NCBI GenBank assembly: GCA_007123515.1
Contig: SKKY01000106.1
Span: 1-9,647 of the forward strand
Direction: 5' to 3'
DNA: 9,647 nt
Origin: Clostridia bacterium
Lineage (GTDB): Bacteria > Bacillota > Peptococcia > Peptococcales > SKKY01
Numbering within the stretch: the stretch's first letter is position 1; the number at the start of each line of letters is the position of its first letter. Made by a program: the position numbers and the translations under genes. This document shows, piece after piece, positions 1 to 6,369 of the stretch. Under the pieces are notes generated by a model. That model did not search any database. It saw nothing but the letters and a program-made list of their open reading frames with translations, and was not told the DNA's origin.

Positions 1-201
1 AAAGAACGAAAATTTAAAAATAAAAAGGCGGCTGCTTTTGGTTGCTATGGTTGGAGTGGAGAGTCAGTCAAAGAGATTATTGGTCTCCTTGAAGCTGCAG
101 GTCTTGATGTGATTGATGAAGGATTCAGAAACATGTGGAATCCTGATCCGCAAAAGCAGGAAGAGGCCGTAGCCTTTGGTGAAAAAATAGCAAAAGCATA
201 A
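1..201 (+). CDS. A-type flavoprotein (FprA-like flavodiiron protein), C-terminal fragment
   Basis: Reading frame 1 is open from the first base to the TAA at 199-201 and gives 66 residues; the start lies upstream of the window. The fragment looks like the end of the flavodoxin domain of flavodiiron proteins. It has a KKAAAFGCYGWSGE stretch (about residues 9-22 of the fragment), matching the usual FGSYGWSGE strand and FMN-contacting loop. A helix, a 'GLDVIDEGFRNMWNPDP' strand-turn and a closing helix follow, which is the usual end of these proteins. The family reduces oxygen or nitric oxide in the cytoplasm of anaerobes, with the di-iron site in the missing N-terminal domain. A terminator follows directly, so this is the last gene of its transcript. 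It could be another flavodoxin-fold protein, but the GWSGE motif favours the FprA family. Confidence 0.8.
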   Translation, partial: KERKFKNKKAAAFGCYGWSGESVKEIIGLLEAAGLDVIDEGFRNMWNPDPQKQEEAVAFGEKIAKA

Positions 202-210
202 TAAATTATT

Positions 211-247
211 AATCCCCGGAATGTCTGTTATCCCGGGGATTTTTTTA
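211..247 (+). terminator. Rho-independent terminator after the flavoprotein gene
   Basis: A 9-bp stem AATCCCCGG / CCGGGGATT (211-219 with 233-241) closes a 13-nt loop and runs into a T tract at 240-246. It lies 9 bases after the flavoprotein stop codon and insulates the downstream acc promoter. Confidence 0.85.
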
Positions 248-276
248 TACAAAAAAAGAGGCTTAATAATTAATGC

Positions 277-305
277 TTGTAAAATTATTCATAAAAGAGT
301 ATTAT
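277..305 (+). promoter_or_regulatory. Sigma-A-type promoter of the accBCDA operon
   Basis: A -35 element TTGTAA (277-282) and a -10 element TATTAT (300-305) are separated by 17 bases, the ideal spacing. Transcription should start near 312, leaving a leader of about 60 bases before accB. This is the only good promoter seen between the upstream terminator and accB. It is predicted from sequence only. Confidence 0.6.
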
Positions 306-317
306 TGCAACAAGGTG

Positions 318-334
318 TTATGACCTAGTAATAA
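318..334 (+). promoter_or_regulatory. Candidate FapR-like operator
   Basis: The 17-base imperfect palindrome TTATGACCTAGTAATAA lies just downstream of the predicted start of transcription. Its half-sites, TTATGACC and TTATTACT, agree at 6 of 8 positions. The central ACCTAGT resembles the FapR operator of Bacillota, whose half-sites are of the TTAGTACC type. FapR represses fatty acid synthesis genes and is released by malonyl-CoA, the product of the enzyme encoded here. The position is right for repression by blocking the polymerase. The match is partial, and no fapR gene is in the window. Confidence 0.45.
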
Positions 335-372
335 TAACAGATAACATATTTTGAATAGAGGAGATATATTAG

Positions 373-813
373 ATGAATTTTGAAAATATTAAACAACTCA
401 TTACCTTGTTTGACCAAAGTACTATCAAAGAAATGAAAATAGAAAAAGGTGACTTGATTCTTTCTCTTGCAAAACCTGAGGAATGTCATCTTGTTTCAAA
501 GCAAGCTCCGGAGATTGAAAAAGTCATACAAACCATCGCAGAAGAACCAATAATGGAAGAGGAGCTTCTTATTGTTGCAGCGCCTCTTGTGGGTGCATTT
601 TATGCATCTCCATCACCAGATGATGCTCCTTTTGTCAAAATAGGAGATCAAGTGGCTCCGGATACGGTTCTCTGTATTATTGAGGCAATGAAAATTATGA
701 ATGAAGTAGAAGCCGATGTGCATGGAGAAATAGTTGAAATACTAGTTAAAAATGAAGAAATTGTAGAAGTTGGTCAGCCTGTTATGAAAATCAGGAGAAA
801 AAATAATGTGTAG
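373..813 (+). CDS. accB: Biotin carboxyl carrier protein of acetyl-CoA carboxylase
   Basis: This is the carrier subunit of acetyl-CoA carboxylase, the cytoplasmic enzyme that makes malonyl-CoA for fatty acid synthesis. The protein has 146 residues, close to the family length. Residues 1-35 form the conserved N-terminal segment found in bacterial BCCPs. A linker follows at about 36-66, and the biotinyl domain spans about 69-141. The biotinylation motif EAMKIMNEV places the modified lysine at K107. The 'SPSPDDAP' segment (about 79-86) corresponds to the protruding thumb that distinguishes AccB from other biotinyl domains. AGAGGAG at 357-363 sits 9 bases before the ATG. The 3' end overlaps accC by 8 bases, implying translational coupling. 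The linker is acidic and rich in Glu/Ile/Val rather than the usual Ala/Pro-rich type. Confidence 0.96.
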   Translation: MNFENIKQLITLFDQSTIKEMKIEKGDLILSLAKPEECHLVSKQAPEIEKVIQTIAEEPIMEEELLIVAAPLVGAFYASPSPDDAPFVKIGDQVAPDTVLCIIEAMKIMNEVEADVHGEIVEILVKNEEIVEVGQPVMKIRRKNNV

Positions 814-2158
814 GAAGATAGCAATAGCTAACAGAGGAGAAATTGCTCTAAGAATTGTAAGAGCTTGTAAAGAGATGAACATTGAATCGGTCGTACTGCA
901 CTCGGATGTTGATACTGAGTCACTGGCTGTACTATTGGCAGATCAAAGTGTTTTGCTAGGCAAAGCCAAGGCGGCAGATAGTTACCTGAATATTGAAAAG
1001 ATCATAGCTGCTGCTAAAAAAGTCCGGGCAGACGCCATCCATCCGGGATATGGTTTTTTATCAGAAAACGCAGAATTTGCCAAAAGATGTGCTGAAGAAA
1101 ATATAGTCTTTATCGGTCCGGGTTATGAGCAGATTTTTAAAATGGGAGATAAATCCGAGGCTAGGAGGCAAATGCAGCTAGCCGGTGTTCCTGTAGTGCC
1201 AGGTTCTGTAAAGGCAACAGAAAATGCAGCAGAATCCTATCAGAATGCAGTTGATATTGGTTTTCCGGTAATGATTAAAGCCTCCTCTGGAGGTGGTGGC
1301 AGGGGAATGAGAGTAGTTTATGATCCGGCCAGTTTTAAAAGAGAGTTTATGATGGCCAAAACCGAAGCTGAGGCAGCTTTTAATGATGGTTCTATGTATA
1401 TAGAAAAGTTTATTGAAAATCCAAGACATGTTGAAATTCAGATACTTGCGGACCATTTCGGACAAGTGGTTCATTTAGGTGAAAGGGACTGTTCGGTACA
1501 GCGACGCAATCAAAAAGTGATTGAGGAGGCTCCTTGTACTATTTTGGATGAGCATACAAGGACATTGATGACCGAAGCGGCGATTAAAGCAGCCCAAGCA
1601 GTGGGGTATCACAATGCAGGAACGGTAGAATTTTTAGTGGATAAAAATATGGAGTTTTATTTTATTGAAATGAATACCCGGATTCAGGTAGAGCATCCTG
1701 TGACAGAGATGATTACCAATATCGACCTTATTAAAGAGCAGATAAAAATAGCAAGCGGTAAAAAGCTATCGTTTACTCAAGATGATATCAAATTTAGAGG
1801 CCATGCTATTGAGTGCAGGATCAATGCAGAGGACAGCAGCCATAATTTTAGACCATCACCTGGCAGAGTAGAGGCTTTTTTTATGCCGGGCGGTTATGGG
1901 ATAAGGGTCGATAGTCATTTGTATAATGGATATTTTGTTCCTCCTCAGTATGATTCTATGATTGGCAAGATCATTGTCTGGGCAGAAACCAGGGAAGAAG
2001 CGATAGACCGGATGCGTCGGGCGTTAAAAGAAACGGTTATATCCGGGATCTCAACGAATATCGATTTTCAGCTTGAGATACTAGAGAATGAGGATTTTAT
2101 TGACAATAGAATTACAACTGGCTTTATTGCTCAGTCATTGAAGCGACAAATTTCTTAA
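806..2158 (+). CDS. accC: Biotin carboxylase subunit of acetyl-CoA carboxylase
   Basis: This ATP-grasp enzyme carboxylates the biotin on AccB using ATP and bicarbonate. The 450 residues match the usual 445-455. The N-terminal domain opens with KIAIANRGEIALR (4-16) and carries the HPGYGFLSEN motif (79-88). The ATP-grasp glycine loop is SSGGGGRGM (160-168). The catalytic stretch ERDCSVQRRNQK covers 226-237, with C229 and K237. EMNTRIQVEHPVTEM (288-302) supplies the metal-binding E288 and N290, plus R292 and E296. The C-terminal domain is complete, and there is no biotinyl or carboxyltransferase fusion, so this is a stand-alone AccC and not a pyruvate carboxylase. AGGAGA (793-798) lies 7 bases before the ATG. 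The start overlaps the end of accB. All expected catalytic residues are present. Confidence 0.96.
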   Translation: MCRKIAIANRGEIALRIVRACKEMNIESVVLHSDVDTESLAVLLADQSVLLGKAKAADSYLNIEKIIAAAKKVRADAIHPGYGFLSENAEFAKRCAEENIVFIGPGYEQIFKMGDKSEARRQMQLAGVPVVPGSVKATENAAESYQNAVDIGFPVMIKASSGGGGRGMRVVYDPASFKREFMMAKTEAEAAFNDGSMYIEKFIENPRHVEIQILADHFGQVVHLGERDCSVQRRNQKVIEEAPCTILDEHTRTLMTEAAIKAAQAVGYHNAGTVEFLVDKNMEFYFIEMNTRIQVEHPVTEMITNIDLIKEQIKIASGKKLSFTQDDIKFRGHAIECRINAEDSSHNFRPSPGRVEAFFMPGGYGIRVDSHLYNGYFVPPQYDSMIGKIIVWAETREEAIDRMRRALKETVISGISTNIDFQLEILENEDFIDNRITTGFIAQSLKRQIS

Positions 2159-2184
2159 TGATTAAAAGGGGAGGCGAGAAGAAA

Positions 2185-2994
2185 ATGGTAGAAGAATTTA
2201 TGAAAAAGAAAGAACGTAAAGAATTAAAGGCATACCAGATAGAGTGTCCTGATTGTAAAGAAACGCTTGATAATGATGAATTGCTAAATGAACTAAATGT
2301 TTGCTATTTCTGTGGCTATCATTTTCGTTTAAACGCAAGAGAACGTATGGAGTTATTAGTTGATCCGGGATCCTTTGAAGAATATGATAGCGAACTGACT
2401 ACATTTGATTATTTGAATTTTCCTGATTATACAGAAAAGGTTAAGGCCATTAAAAGTAAAACATCTGAGAAAGAAGGGCTTATTTCAGGTAAAGCTTCGT
2501 TTAATGGAGAGGCTGCGATTATTTGTGTGATGAATCCAGATTTTCTAATGGGAAGCATGGGGGCTGTCGTTGGTGAAAAGATAACCAGAGCAGTAGAAAA
2601 AGCCATCACTTTACAACTTCCTGTTGTTATTTTTTCTTCTTCCGGTGGAGCAAGAATGCAGGAAGGAATTGTATCACTAATGCAAATGGCGAAAACTTCA
2701 GCCGCGTTAGGAAAACTAGATCGTTCCGGAGGATTGTACATTTCGGTTCTAACGGATCCCACTACCGGAGGTGTGACGGCAAGTTTTTCAATGCTGGGTG
2801 ATTTAAATATTGCTGAACCAAATGCTTTAATTGGGTTTGCTGGTCCGAGAGTCATTGAACAGACAATCAGACAAACACTTCCGGAGGGTTTTCAGAAGTC
2901 GGAATTTTTAAAAGAAAAGGGTTTTCTGGATAAAATTATAGACAGAAGAGAAATGACCCGTTTTTTAGGCGATATGATAGCATTGCACAGATAG
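2185..2994 (+). CDS. accD: Acetyl-CoA carboxylase carboxyltransferase subunit beta
   Basis: With AccA this subunit transfers the carboxyl group from biotin to acetyl-CoA. I place the start at the ATG at 2185 (269 residues) because AAGGGGAGG (2166-2174) precedes it at 10 bases. An in-frame ATG at 2158, overlapping the accC stop, has no ribosome binding site and would add nine non-conserved residues that encode the SD itself. The N-terminal zinc ribbon is C21-x2-C24-x15-C40-x2-C43, typical of AccD. The crotonase-fold carboxyltransferase core includes SSSGGARMQEG (151-161), which forms an oxyanion hole. It also has TDPTTGGVTASF (190-201) and IGFAGPRVIEQT (216-227). The protein is a little shorter than the usual 280-305 but complete. 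It is third of four co-oriented acc genes. Confidence 0.95.
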   Translation: MVEEFMKKKERKELKAYQIECPDCKETLDNDELLNELNVCYFCGYHFRLNARERMELLVDPGSFEEYDSELTTFDYLNFPDYTEKVKAIKSKTSEKEGLISGKASFNGEAAIICVMNPDFLMGSMGAVVGEKITRAVEKAITLQLPVVIFSSSGGARMQEGIVSLMQMAKTSAALGKLDRSGGLYISVLTDPTTGGVTASFSMLGDLNIAEPNALIGFAGPRVIEQTIRQTLPEGFQKSEFLKEKGFLDKIIDRREMTRFLGDMIALHR

Positions 2995-3011
2995 AGAATG
3001 GAGGGTTAGCG

Positions 3012-3950
3012 ATGAATGAAAACAGTGGCAGTAATGCCTTTGATGTTCTTCATGAACACATTGCAATTTTAGAAGAGTTAGCAGCAAAAGCTTCTGTAGA
3101 GGTGGCAAAAGAAGTATCCCTGTTTAAAGAAAAGACTGCAAAAGCAGAACAAAAACATTACCAAGAATTACTTCCCTGGGAAAGAGTAAAGCTGGCCAGG
3201 CATTCAAAAAGACCTGTTGCTTCAGATTATATAGAGTCATTATTCACGGATTTTACAGAACTGCATGGCGATCGCTATTTTAAAGATGATCAAGCCATTA
3301 TTGGTGGAGTAGCAAGATTTAATGGGCAGGCAGTGACAGTTATTGGTCAGCAAAAAGGAAAAACTACGAAAGAAAACATAAAAAGAAATTTTGCAATGGC
3401 CAGTCCTGAAGGTTATCGCAAGGCACTAAGGTTAATGCAGCAGGCTGAAAAATTTGGACGTCCGGTGGTTACTTTTATTGATACTCCGGGTGCATATCCG
3501 GGAATGGGTGCTGAGGAACGCGGACAGGCTGAAGCCATAGCCAGGAATCTGATGGAAATGAGTCAGTTAACAGTTCCGGTGGTGGCTATAGTTATTGGTG
3601 AAGGCGGAAGCGGAGGAGCGTTAGGTTTAGGCGTTGCGAATCATGTATTTATGCTGGAAAATGCGATTTACTCCGTTATTTCACCTGAAGGACTTTCAAG
3701 CATTCTCTGGAAAGATGCAACACGTGCGCAGGAAGCGGCTAATATTATGAAGCTGACAGCGCAGGATTTGCTGGAGCTCAGTATTATTGAAGGGATTATA
3801 GCTGAACCATCCGGTGGCGCTCACCGTGATTTTGAAACTGTGGTTTTCGGATGCAAAAAAGAAATTGCAAAGAGTCTGGAGTCTTTTAAGAAGAAAACAC
3901 CTGAACAAATCAGAGAAGAAAGGTATCAAAAATTTAGGCAAATAGGGTAA
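3012..3950 (+). CDS. accA: Acetyl-CoA carboxylase carboxyltransferase subunit alpha
   Basis: This is the partner of AccD in the heterotetrameric carboxyltransferase. The 312 residues are near the family length of about 315-320. An N-terminal charged helical region (about 11-50) precedes PWERVKLARHSKRP (55-68), which is diagnostic of AccA. The core carries ELHGDRYF (83-90), GRPVVTFIDTPGAYPG (149-164), GEGGSGGALG (196-205, an oxyanion-hole glycine run) and SVISPEG (221-227). GGAGGG (3000-3005) lies 6 bases before the ATG, and the gap after accD is only 17 bases. A strong hairpin terminator follows within a few bases, so accA closes the operon. The four acc genes occur in the order B-C-D-A with no fab gene between or beside them in this window. 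Confidence 0.96.
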   Translation: MNENSGSNAFDVLHEHIAILEELAAKASVEVAKEVSLFKEKTAKAEQKHYQELLPWERVKLARHSKRPVASDYIESLFTDFTELHGDRYFKDDQAIIGGVARFNGQAVTVIGQQKGKTTKENIKRNFAMASPEGYRKALRLMQQAEKFGRPVVTFIDTPGAYPGMGAEERGQAEAIARNLMEMSQLTVPVVAIVIGEGGSGGALGLGVANHVFMLENAIYSVISPEGLSSILWKDATRAQEAANIMKLTAQDLLELSIIEGIIAEPSGGAHRDFETVVFGCKKEIAKSLESFKKKTPEQIREERYQKFRQIG

Positions 3951-3955
3951 ATATT

Positions 3956-3992
3956 TCAGTAGAGCAGATGGGTTCTGTTCTACTGATTTTTT
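3956..3992 (+). terminator. Terminator of the acc operon, overlapping the end of the convergent lysR gene
   Basis: A 13-bp stem (3956-3968 with 3974-3986, including one G-U pair) closes a 5-base loop and is followed by TTTTTT at 3987-3992. It lies 5 bases after the accA stop. The right arm and the T tract are also the last codons and the stop (3980-3982) of the minus-strand regulator. Read from the minus strand the hairpin lacks a good T tract, so it probably serves mainly the acc operon. Confidence 0.85.
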
Positions 3993-4831
3993 AGTTGCGC
4001 AACAAACTCGTTAAACGCTTTTGTTTTTATTAAGTCTTTTCTTGAGACAAAAACAGTTCGGATATCACCAAAACGACGATCAAGTTTTTCGGTCCGTAAT
4101 GATTCTTTGATGTTCATTTTTGTGATTACAGAAAGCGGCAGAACGGTGTACCCAAGACCCGCCTGAACACAACCTATGATTGATTCTAAAGAACCGAACT
4201 CCATAATTCGCCGAAAAGAAAAACCTTTATAAGCCATGTATTCCTCAAATTTTCTACGGTAACTGCAACCTTTTTTAAAAACAATAATATTTGAATTTTC
4301 GATATTTTCTGCAGTAATTGGTCGGGATCCAATAATGAATAATTCTTCAGAAACAAAAAGCTCTTTATTTAAATTTACAAAATTATCCGAATCAGCCACA
4401 AAGGCTCCTTCAAGTTCGTAATGAATGACTTTGTTTATAAGGGTTTCTGTTGGTCCGGTCTCGATAATCAGTTCAACTTCCGGATAGTTTCCACAGTAAG
4501 AAGATAAAAGTGATGGCAGACGAATAGCCGCTGTTGTTTCCATTGATCCGATTTTTAAATTTCCTGAAGGGATGTGGTAATTGCCGACGCTTTTTTCAGC
4601 CTCTTCAAAGGTGTGAAGAATTTTTTCGGCATAAGGAAGCAGATCCCTGCCTGCTGAGGTTAAGGTAACTCCGTTTGCGTGACGATAAAATAACGGTGTT
4701 CCAAAATGCGACTCTAATTTTTTAATCTTGTTGGTAATACTTGATTGGACAAATTGCAGTTTTTCTGCCGTTTTTGACAGCTGCCCTTCTTTTGCCGTGA
4801 TTAAAAAAACTTCTAAATCTTTGATATCCAT
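3980..4831 (-). CDS. LysR-family transcriptional regulator
   Basis: The 283 residues have the usual LysR layout. A winged helix-turn-helix occupies about residues 1-62, opening with MDIKDLEVFLITAKEGQLSK; the recognition helix is around 18-37 (SKTAEKLQFVQSSITNKIKKLE). A linker helix follows, then an effector-binding domain from about 90 (GNLKIGSMETTAAIRLP) to the C-terminus. AAAGGAG (4845-4839 on the minus strand) lies 7 bases before the ATG. The gene is divergent from the MFS-tautomerase-HAD operon across 118 bases, the classic arrangement in which a LysR protein activates the adjacent operon and represses itself. The ligand is unknown; it may be the transporter substrate or a product of the tautomerase. 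The 3' end overlaps the acc terminator. The family call is secure; no specific ortholog is recognised. Confidence 0.93.
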   Translation of the reverse strand: MDIKDLEVFLITAKEGQLSKTAEKLQFVQSSITNKIKKLESHFGTPLFYRHANGVTLTSAGRDLLPYAEKILHTFEEAEKSVGNYHIPSGNLKIGSMETTAAIRLPSLLSSYCGNYPEVELIIETGPTETLINKVIHYELEGAFVADSDNFVNLNKELFVSEELFIIGSRPITAENIENSNIIVFKKGCSYRRKFEEYMAYKGFSFRRIMEFGSLESIIGCVQAGLGYTVLPLSVITKMNIKESLRTEKLDRRFGDIRTVFVSRKDLIKTKAFNEFVAQLKNQ

Positions 4832-4852
4832 AATAGCGCTCCTTTATCTATA

Positions 4853-4885
4853 AAAGTGATACCAAAGATCATTTATTATCACTTT
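4853..4885. promoter_or_regulatory. Inverted repeat, candidate LysR-type operator
   Basis: Two 9-base arms, AAAGTGATA (4853-4861) and TATCACTTT (4877-4885), are exact reverse complements with a 15-base spacer. They lie between the divergent lysR and MFS genes. The right arm overlaps the -35 hexamer of the predicted MFS promoter by three bases. The position and spacing fit a dimeric or tetrameric LysR binding site. A transcribed hairpin is less likely because the repeat lies upstream of the predicted start site. Confidence 0.5.
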
Positions 4886-4911
4886 ACATGATATCTTGTT
4901 TTATATATTAT
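4883..4911 (+). promoter_or_regulatory. Promoter of the MFS-tautomerase-HAD operon
   Basis: TTTACA (4883-4888) and TATTAT (4906-4911) are 17 bases apart, a good sigma-A match. The start of transcription would fall near 4918, about 30 bases before the MFS ATG. The -35 element touches the inverted repeat, so a regulator bound there could contact or exclude RNA polymerase. Confidence 0.55.
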
Positions 4912-4949
4912 GATAGTAATCTGCAAATAACAAGGGGGCTTTTCATAAA

Positions 4950-6122
4950 ATGATTTTACAGGAACATCAGAAGCGGTTAATTGCTGGCTTGTTAACACTA
5001 TTGATCGTTATGGGATTAAGTCGCTTTGCCTATACAGCCATCTATCCGGTCATGCAGTCAGAACTGGGTTTTACTGATCAGTTCGCAGGCTTTCTGGCTT
5101 CTGTTAATTATGCCGGATATCTGTTAGGGTCAATGTTTGCAGGATATTATGCCTGGAGTGGTGATCGTTCGATCGCTCTTAAAAAAATATTATTAATAAA
5201 TGTTCTCTCAATTATTTTGATGGGAGCCACAGGCTTTATTTGGGTTTGGTATGTGCTTAGGTTTTTAGCCGGATTTACCGGAGGCGCTGCTTTTGTCTTG
5301 ATTTCCAGTATCACTATGGACTATTTGGCGGCTAAAGATAAAGGACATCTGGCCGGATTTTTTTACATGGGAGTAGGAACAGGAATTTTTCTTGGCGGGA
5401 TATCGGTGCCCTTTTTGTCAAAAAGTTTTGGCTGGCAGGGGACATGGTATGGAGTTGGCCTATTAGCCTTTCTTTTATCGCTGGCTGTCTTTAAATGGGT
5501 TGAAGATGAAAAGTTTGAAATTAAAATTCCTGATCTGCCTTTATCTGAAAGAAATCAGAGGCAGATTTCTCTTCCGTGGCTCGTTGTTTCATACACATCC
5601 GAAGGTATCGGATACATCATTAGTGCTACCTTTCTAGTGGCTATTGTAGGCAATTTACCTGGACTCACTGATTTATCAGCCTCATTTAGCTGGGCTTTTG
5701 TTGGATTAGCCGGAGCGCCTTCCTGTATTTTATGGATGATGCTTGCAGGCAGATTCGGAAGGATCAGAATGCTTAGACTGGCCTTTATTATTCAGATTGT
5801 TGGAGTAGCGATGCCGGTTATTATGCCTAATAATATTGGAGCTTTTGTTGGTGCCCTGTTATTTGGCGGAACCTTTATGGGTATTACAACGCTTACCATA
5901 TCGACAGCAAAGATCCTCTTTCCGGAGAACAGTTCTAGAATCATAGGGCAGCTGACATTATTTTATGCACTTGGACAAATTATTGGACCAATCATTGCAG
6001 GATACTTAATTACAAGTACAGGGAATTACAACTCTTCTCTGATTTTTGCCTGCATCGTCCTAATGGTCGGGGTAATATCCCTGACAATCGGAACAAGAAG
6101 AACAAAGGCTTCAACGCCATAA
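4950..6122 (+). CDS. YbfB/YjiJ-type MFS transporter
   Basis: The 390-residue membrane protein has twelve predicted helices, at about 10-30, 45-68, 78-95, 98-122, 133-156, 163-183, 208-233, 245-266, 272-291, 297-318, 332-355 and 362-382. A hydrophilic central loop lies at about 184-205. The N-terminal sequence MGLSRFAYTAIYPVMQ (21-36) and LASVNYAGYLLGSMFAG (49-65) are hallmarks of the YbfB/YjiJ group (MFS_4). GRFGRIR (267-273) is the loop 8-9 counterpart of the MFS signature. The substrate and direction of transport are unknown for most of this group. AAGGGGG (4932-4938) precedes the ATG at 11 bases, slightly long. The gene is first in an operon with a tautomerase and a HAD hydrolase and is divergent from a LysR regulator. 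This suggests a small organic acid or aromatic substrate, which is inference. Confidence 0.88.
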   Translation: MILQEHQKRLIAGLLTLLIVMGLSRFAYTAIYPVMQSELGFTDQFAGFLASVNYAGYLLGSMFAGYYAWSGDRSIALKKILLINVLSIILMGATGFIWVWYVLRFLAGFTGGAAFVLISSITMDYLAAKDKGHLAGFFYMGVGTGIFLGGISVPFLSKSFGWQGTWYGVGLLAFLLSLAVFKWVEDEKFEIKIPDLPLSERNQRQISLPWLVVSYTSEGIGYIISATFLVAIVGNLPGLTDLSASFSWAFVGLAGAPSCILWMMLAGRFGRIRMLRLAFIIQIVGVAMPVIMPNNIGAFVGALLFGGTFMGITTLTISTAKILFPENSSRIIGQLTLFYALGQIIGPIIAGYLITSTGNYNSSLIFACIVLMVGVISLTIGTRRTKASTP

Positions 6123-6148
6123 GAAGATAAAAAAAGGAGGAGTTACTT

Positions 6149-6352
6149 ATGCCATACGTAAACATTAAGATTACCAAAGAGGGAGCTACTGCAGAAAAAA
6201 AGGCCGAATTAATCCAGGGTGTCACACAATTATTGGTGGATGTTCTAAACAAGAATCCCAATACCACGGTTGTTGTGATTGATGAGGTAGATACTGACAA
6301 CTGGGGCATCGGCGGAGAGAGTGTAACGGTTAGAAGAAAAGAAGGAAAATAA
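6149..6352 (+). CDS. 4-oxalocrotonate tautomerase family protein
   Basis: The 67-residue protein has the single beta-alpha-beta unit of the tautomerase superfamily, normally assembled as a hexamer. Pro2 becomes the N-terminal catalytic base once Met1 is removed. WGIGGE (52-57) matches the FGIGGE hairpin that ends classical 4-OT. Aligning by eye to classical 4-OT, the positions of substrate-binding Arg11 and Arg39 are Ala13 and Val42 here (Met1 counted). The reaction is therefore probably a keto-enol or related isomerisation on a different substrate from 2-oxo-hexenedioate. Two C-terminal arginines (R62, R63) might take over substrate charge binding, which is speculation. AGGAGG (6135-6140) lies 8 bases before the ATG, a very strong site. 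The gene begins 26 bases after the MFS gene. Confidence 0.9.
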   Translation: MPYVNIKITKEGATAEKKAELIQGVTQLLVDVLNKNPNTTVVVIDEVDTDNWGIGGESVTVRRKEGK

Positions 6353-6369
6353 GAAAACAGGAGAAAATG

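Noticed and set aside
64..252. Minus-strand open frame of 62 residues opposite the flavoprotein tail
   Set aside because: It lies antisense to a clear flavodoxin-domain coding region and its terminator, with no SD and no recognisable motif.
1178..1474. Minus-strand open frame of 98 residues inside accC
   Set aside because: It is antisense to the conserved ATP-grasp region of accC and its translation has no protein-family features.
2158..2184. Upstream ATG of accD that overlaps the accC stop codon
   Set aside because: No SD precedes it, and the extra nine codons contain the SD for the ATG at 2185, which is the better start.
2427..2855. Minus-strand open frame of 142 residues inside accD
   Set aside because: It is a shadow of the conserved carboxyltransferase core; the plus strand carries the clear AccD motifs.
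4853..4885. Inverted repeat read as a terminator or riboswitch stem
   Set aside because: It has no T tract, has a 15-base AT-rich spacer, and lies upstream of the predicted transcription start, so an operator is the better reading.
4896..4924. TTGTTT as a -35 element for the MFS gene
   Set aside because: Seventeen bases downstream there is no acceptable -10; TTTACA-17-TATTAT in the same region is far better.
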